5,807 bases of DNA from CAYWTX01 sp964461295 (GTDB taxonomy: Bacteria; Planctomycetota; Phycisphaerae; SM23-33). Below the pieces are notes generated by a model. The model made no database searches. It saw only the letters and a list, made by a program, of their open reading frames with translations, and was not told the origin of the DNA. Made by a program: the position numbers and the translations under genes. The stretch spans positions 1 to 5,807 of the forward strand of contig CAYWTX010000454.1 in the NCBI GenBank assembly GCA_964461295.1, given 5' to 3'. Below, in pieces: positions 5,420 to 5,807 of the stretch; position 1 is the first letter of the stretch, and every line of letters begins with the position of its first letter.

Positions 5420-5807
5420 ATGGGGATCGGCGTCAACCTGGCCGTCGCCCGGGGTGCCCGGAAGCGGCGGCGGCACATCGCGGCCGCGTGCGGCCGGGGC
5501 GTGCCGTTGCGGCCGGGGAGTCACTTGCGGCCGGCGCGTGCCGTTTGGGGGCGGCCCGCGGCGTCGGCGACGCCCGCCGACCCCAGGCCGCGCGGCGTCT
5601 TCCGCTCCCCCGGGGGAACCGGTCTAGAACCGCTGCCAAGGGGGCGCAGCCGCACGATCTCCTCCGATGGCGACCCTAGCACCCCCGCCCCGTCCGATGC
5701 GATCCTGGCCGGCAGGATTCCGGCCAGCGGACACATCTACTACACCACCGACGCCAACTTCAACGTCACGGCCCTGATCGACGCCGCCACCGGCCAGGTC
5801 ATCGAAC
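5420..5807 (+). CDS. Partial open frame ending in an RHS core segment
   Basis: An open frame of 129 complete codons that leaves the window without a stop. From about 5729 it reads GHIYYTTDANFNVTALIDAA and then TGQVIE, closely resembling the stretch of RHS-repeat proteins just before the conserved core (DANFNVTALV, usually followed by VxRYxYDPYG). RHS/YD-repeat proteins are large surface or secreted shells, often delivering toxins. The preceding ~100 residues are Arg/Ala/Pro/Gly-rich, include an 18-19 bp tandem repeat, lack a signal peptide and show none of the upstream YD repeats of a complete RHS protein. An in-frame ATG at 5411 would add three residues. This may be a 5'-truncated or displaced RHS cassette joined to a promoter-bearing region rather than an intact gene. 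The RHS match is solid for the last ~25 residues; the start is doubtful. Confidence 0.5.
   Translation, partial: MGIGVNLAVARGARKRRRHIAAACGRGVPLRPGSHLRPARAVWGRPAASATPADPRPRGVFRSPGGTGLEPLPRGRSRTISSDGDPSTPAPSDAILAGRIPASGHIYYTTDANFNVTALIDAATGQVIE
5489..5544 (+). repeat. Three tandem 18-19 bp units
   Basis: TGCGGCCGGGGCGTGCCGT (5489-5507), TGCGGCCGGGGAGTCACT (5508-5525) and TGCGGCCGGCGCGTGCCGT (5526-5544) stand head to tail. The first and third differ at one base. The unit length is not a constant multiple of three, so the encoded peptide is not a clean repeat. Confidence 0.6.
5705..5727. repeat. Perfect 8-bp hairpin before the RHS homology
   Basis: CTGGCCGG (5705-5712) and CCGGCCAG (5720-5727) are exact inverted copies around CAGGATT. 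It lies at the point where RHS-like coding becomes recognisable. It resembles short dispersed GC hairpins of the type GCCGGCAGGATGCCGGC that I associate with planctomycete-like genomes (from memory, unsearched). Confidence 0.55.

Noticed and set aside
5326..5679. 117-codon plus-strand frame
   Set aside because: Spans the promoter, ends before the RHS homology and has only low-complexity composition; the overlapping frame from 5420 carries the RHS match.
1..5807. tRNA or rRNA genes
   Set aside because: No cloverleaf with a TTCGA-type T arm and CCA-end context, and no rRNA-like sequence, was recognised on either strand.

Overview
The window is about two-thirds G+C and densely coding, with G/C-rich third codon positions. 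I read it as a chromosomal segment from an uncultured-type Planctomycetota or a similar high-GC bacterium. This rests on 7-bp-periodic repeats like those common between planctomycetal genes, the style of an RHS fragment at the right edge, and a HEAT-like/JAB-like lipoprotein; no rRNA or universal marker confirms it. There is no rRNA, tRNA, CRISPR array or transposase.

Layout. Positions 82-2657 (minus strand) hold a compact cluster read in the order rimO, pgsA, pgpA. RimO is the radical-SAM enzyme that methylthiolates ribosomal protein S12. PgsA makes phosphatidylglycerophosphate from CDP-diacylglycerol and glycerol-3-phosphate. PgpA removes the phosphate to give phosphatidylglycerol. pgsA and pgpA overlap by 17 nt and are consecutive pathway steps; rimO lies 40 nt upstream of pgsA. 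Divergent from rimO, positions 2861-4348 (plus) encode a large predicted lipoprotein with an alpha-helical N-terminal half and a C-terminal region that resembles a JAB/MPN-type metallopeptidase fold with altered active-site positions. It converges across two GC-rich hairpins on a minus-strand gene (4463-5065) for a bifunctional nuclease (BFN/DUF151) family protein.

From 5066 to 5419 there is no gene. The stretch carries promoter elements for both flanking genes and a composite repeat of 7-bp units arranged as an imperfect inverted repeat. At 5384-5412 a near-consensus promoter (TTGACA, 17-bp spacer, GACAAT) faces right into an open frame that runs off the window. Only the last ~25 residues of that frame look like a known protein, the RHS core; the ~100 residues before them are low-complexity Arg/Ala/Pro/Gly sequence with a short tandem repeat and a perfect hairpin.

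Most notable points: (1) a 7-bp-periodic repeat of the intergenic type lies in frame inside rimO, in the linker between two conserved domains; (2) the intergenic region holds an inverted pair of related heptad arrays; (3) rimO and the RHS-type frame both appear to start leaderless; (4) the lipoprotein's JAB-like domain seems to have lost the usual glutamate. I see no clear multi-gene defence or mobile system inside the window; the RHS fragment is the only accessory-type gene.
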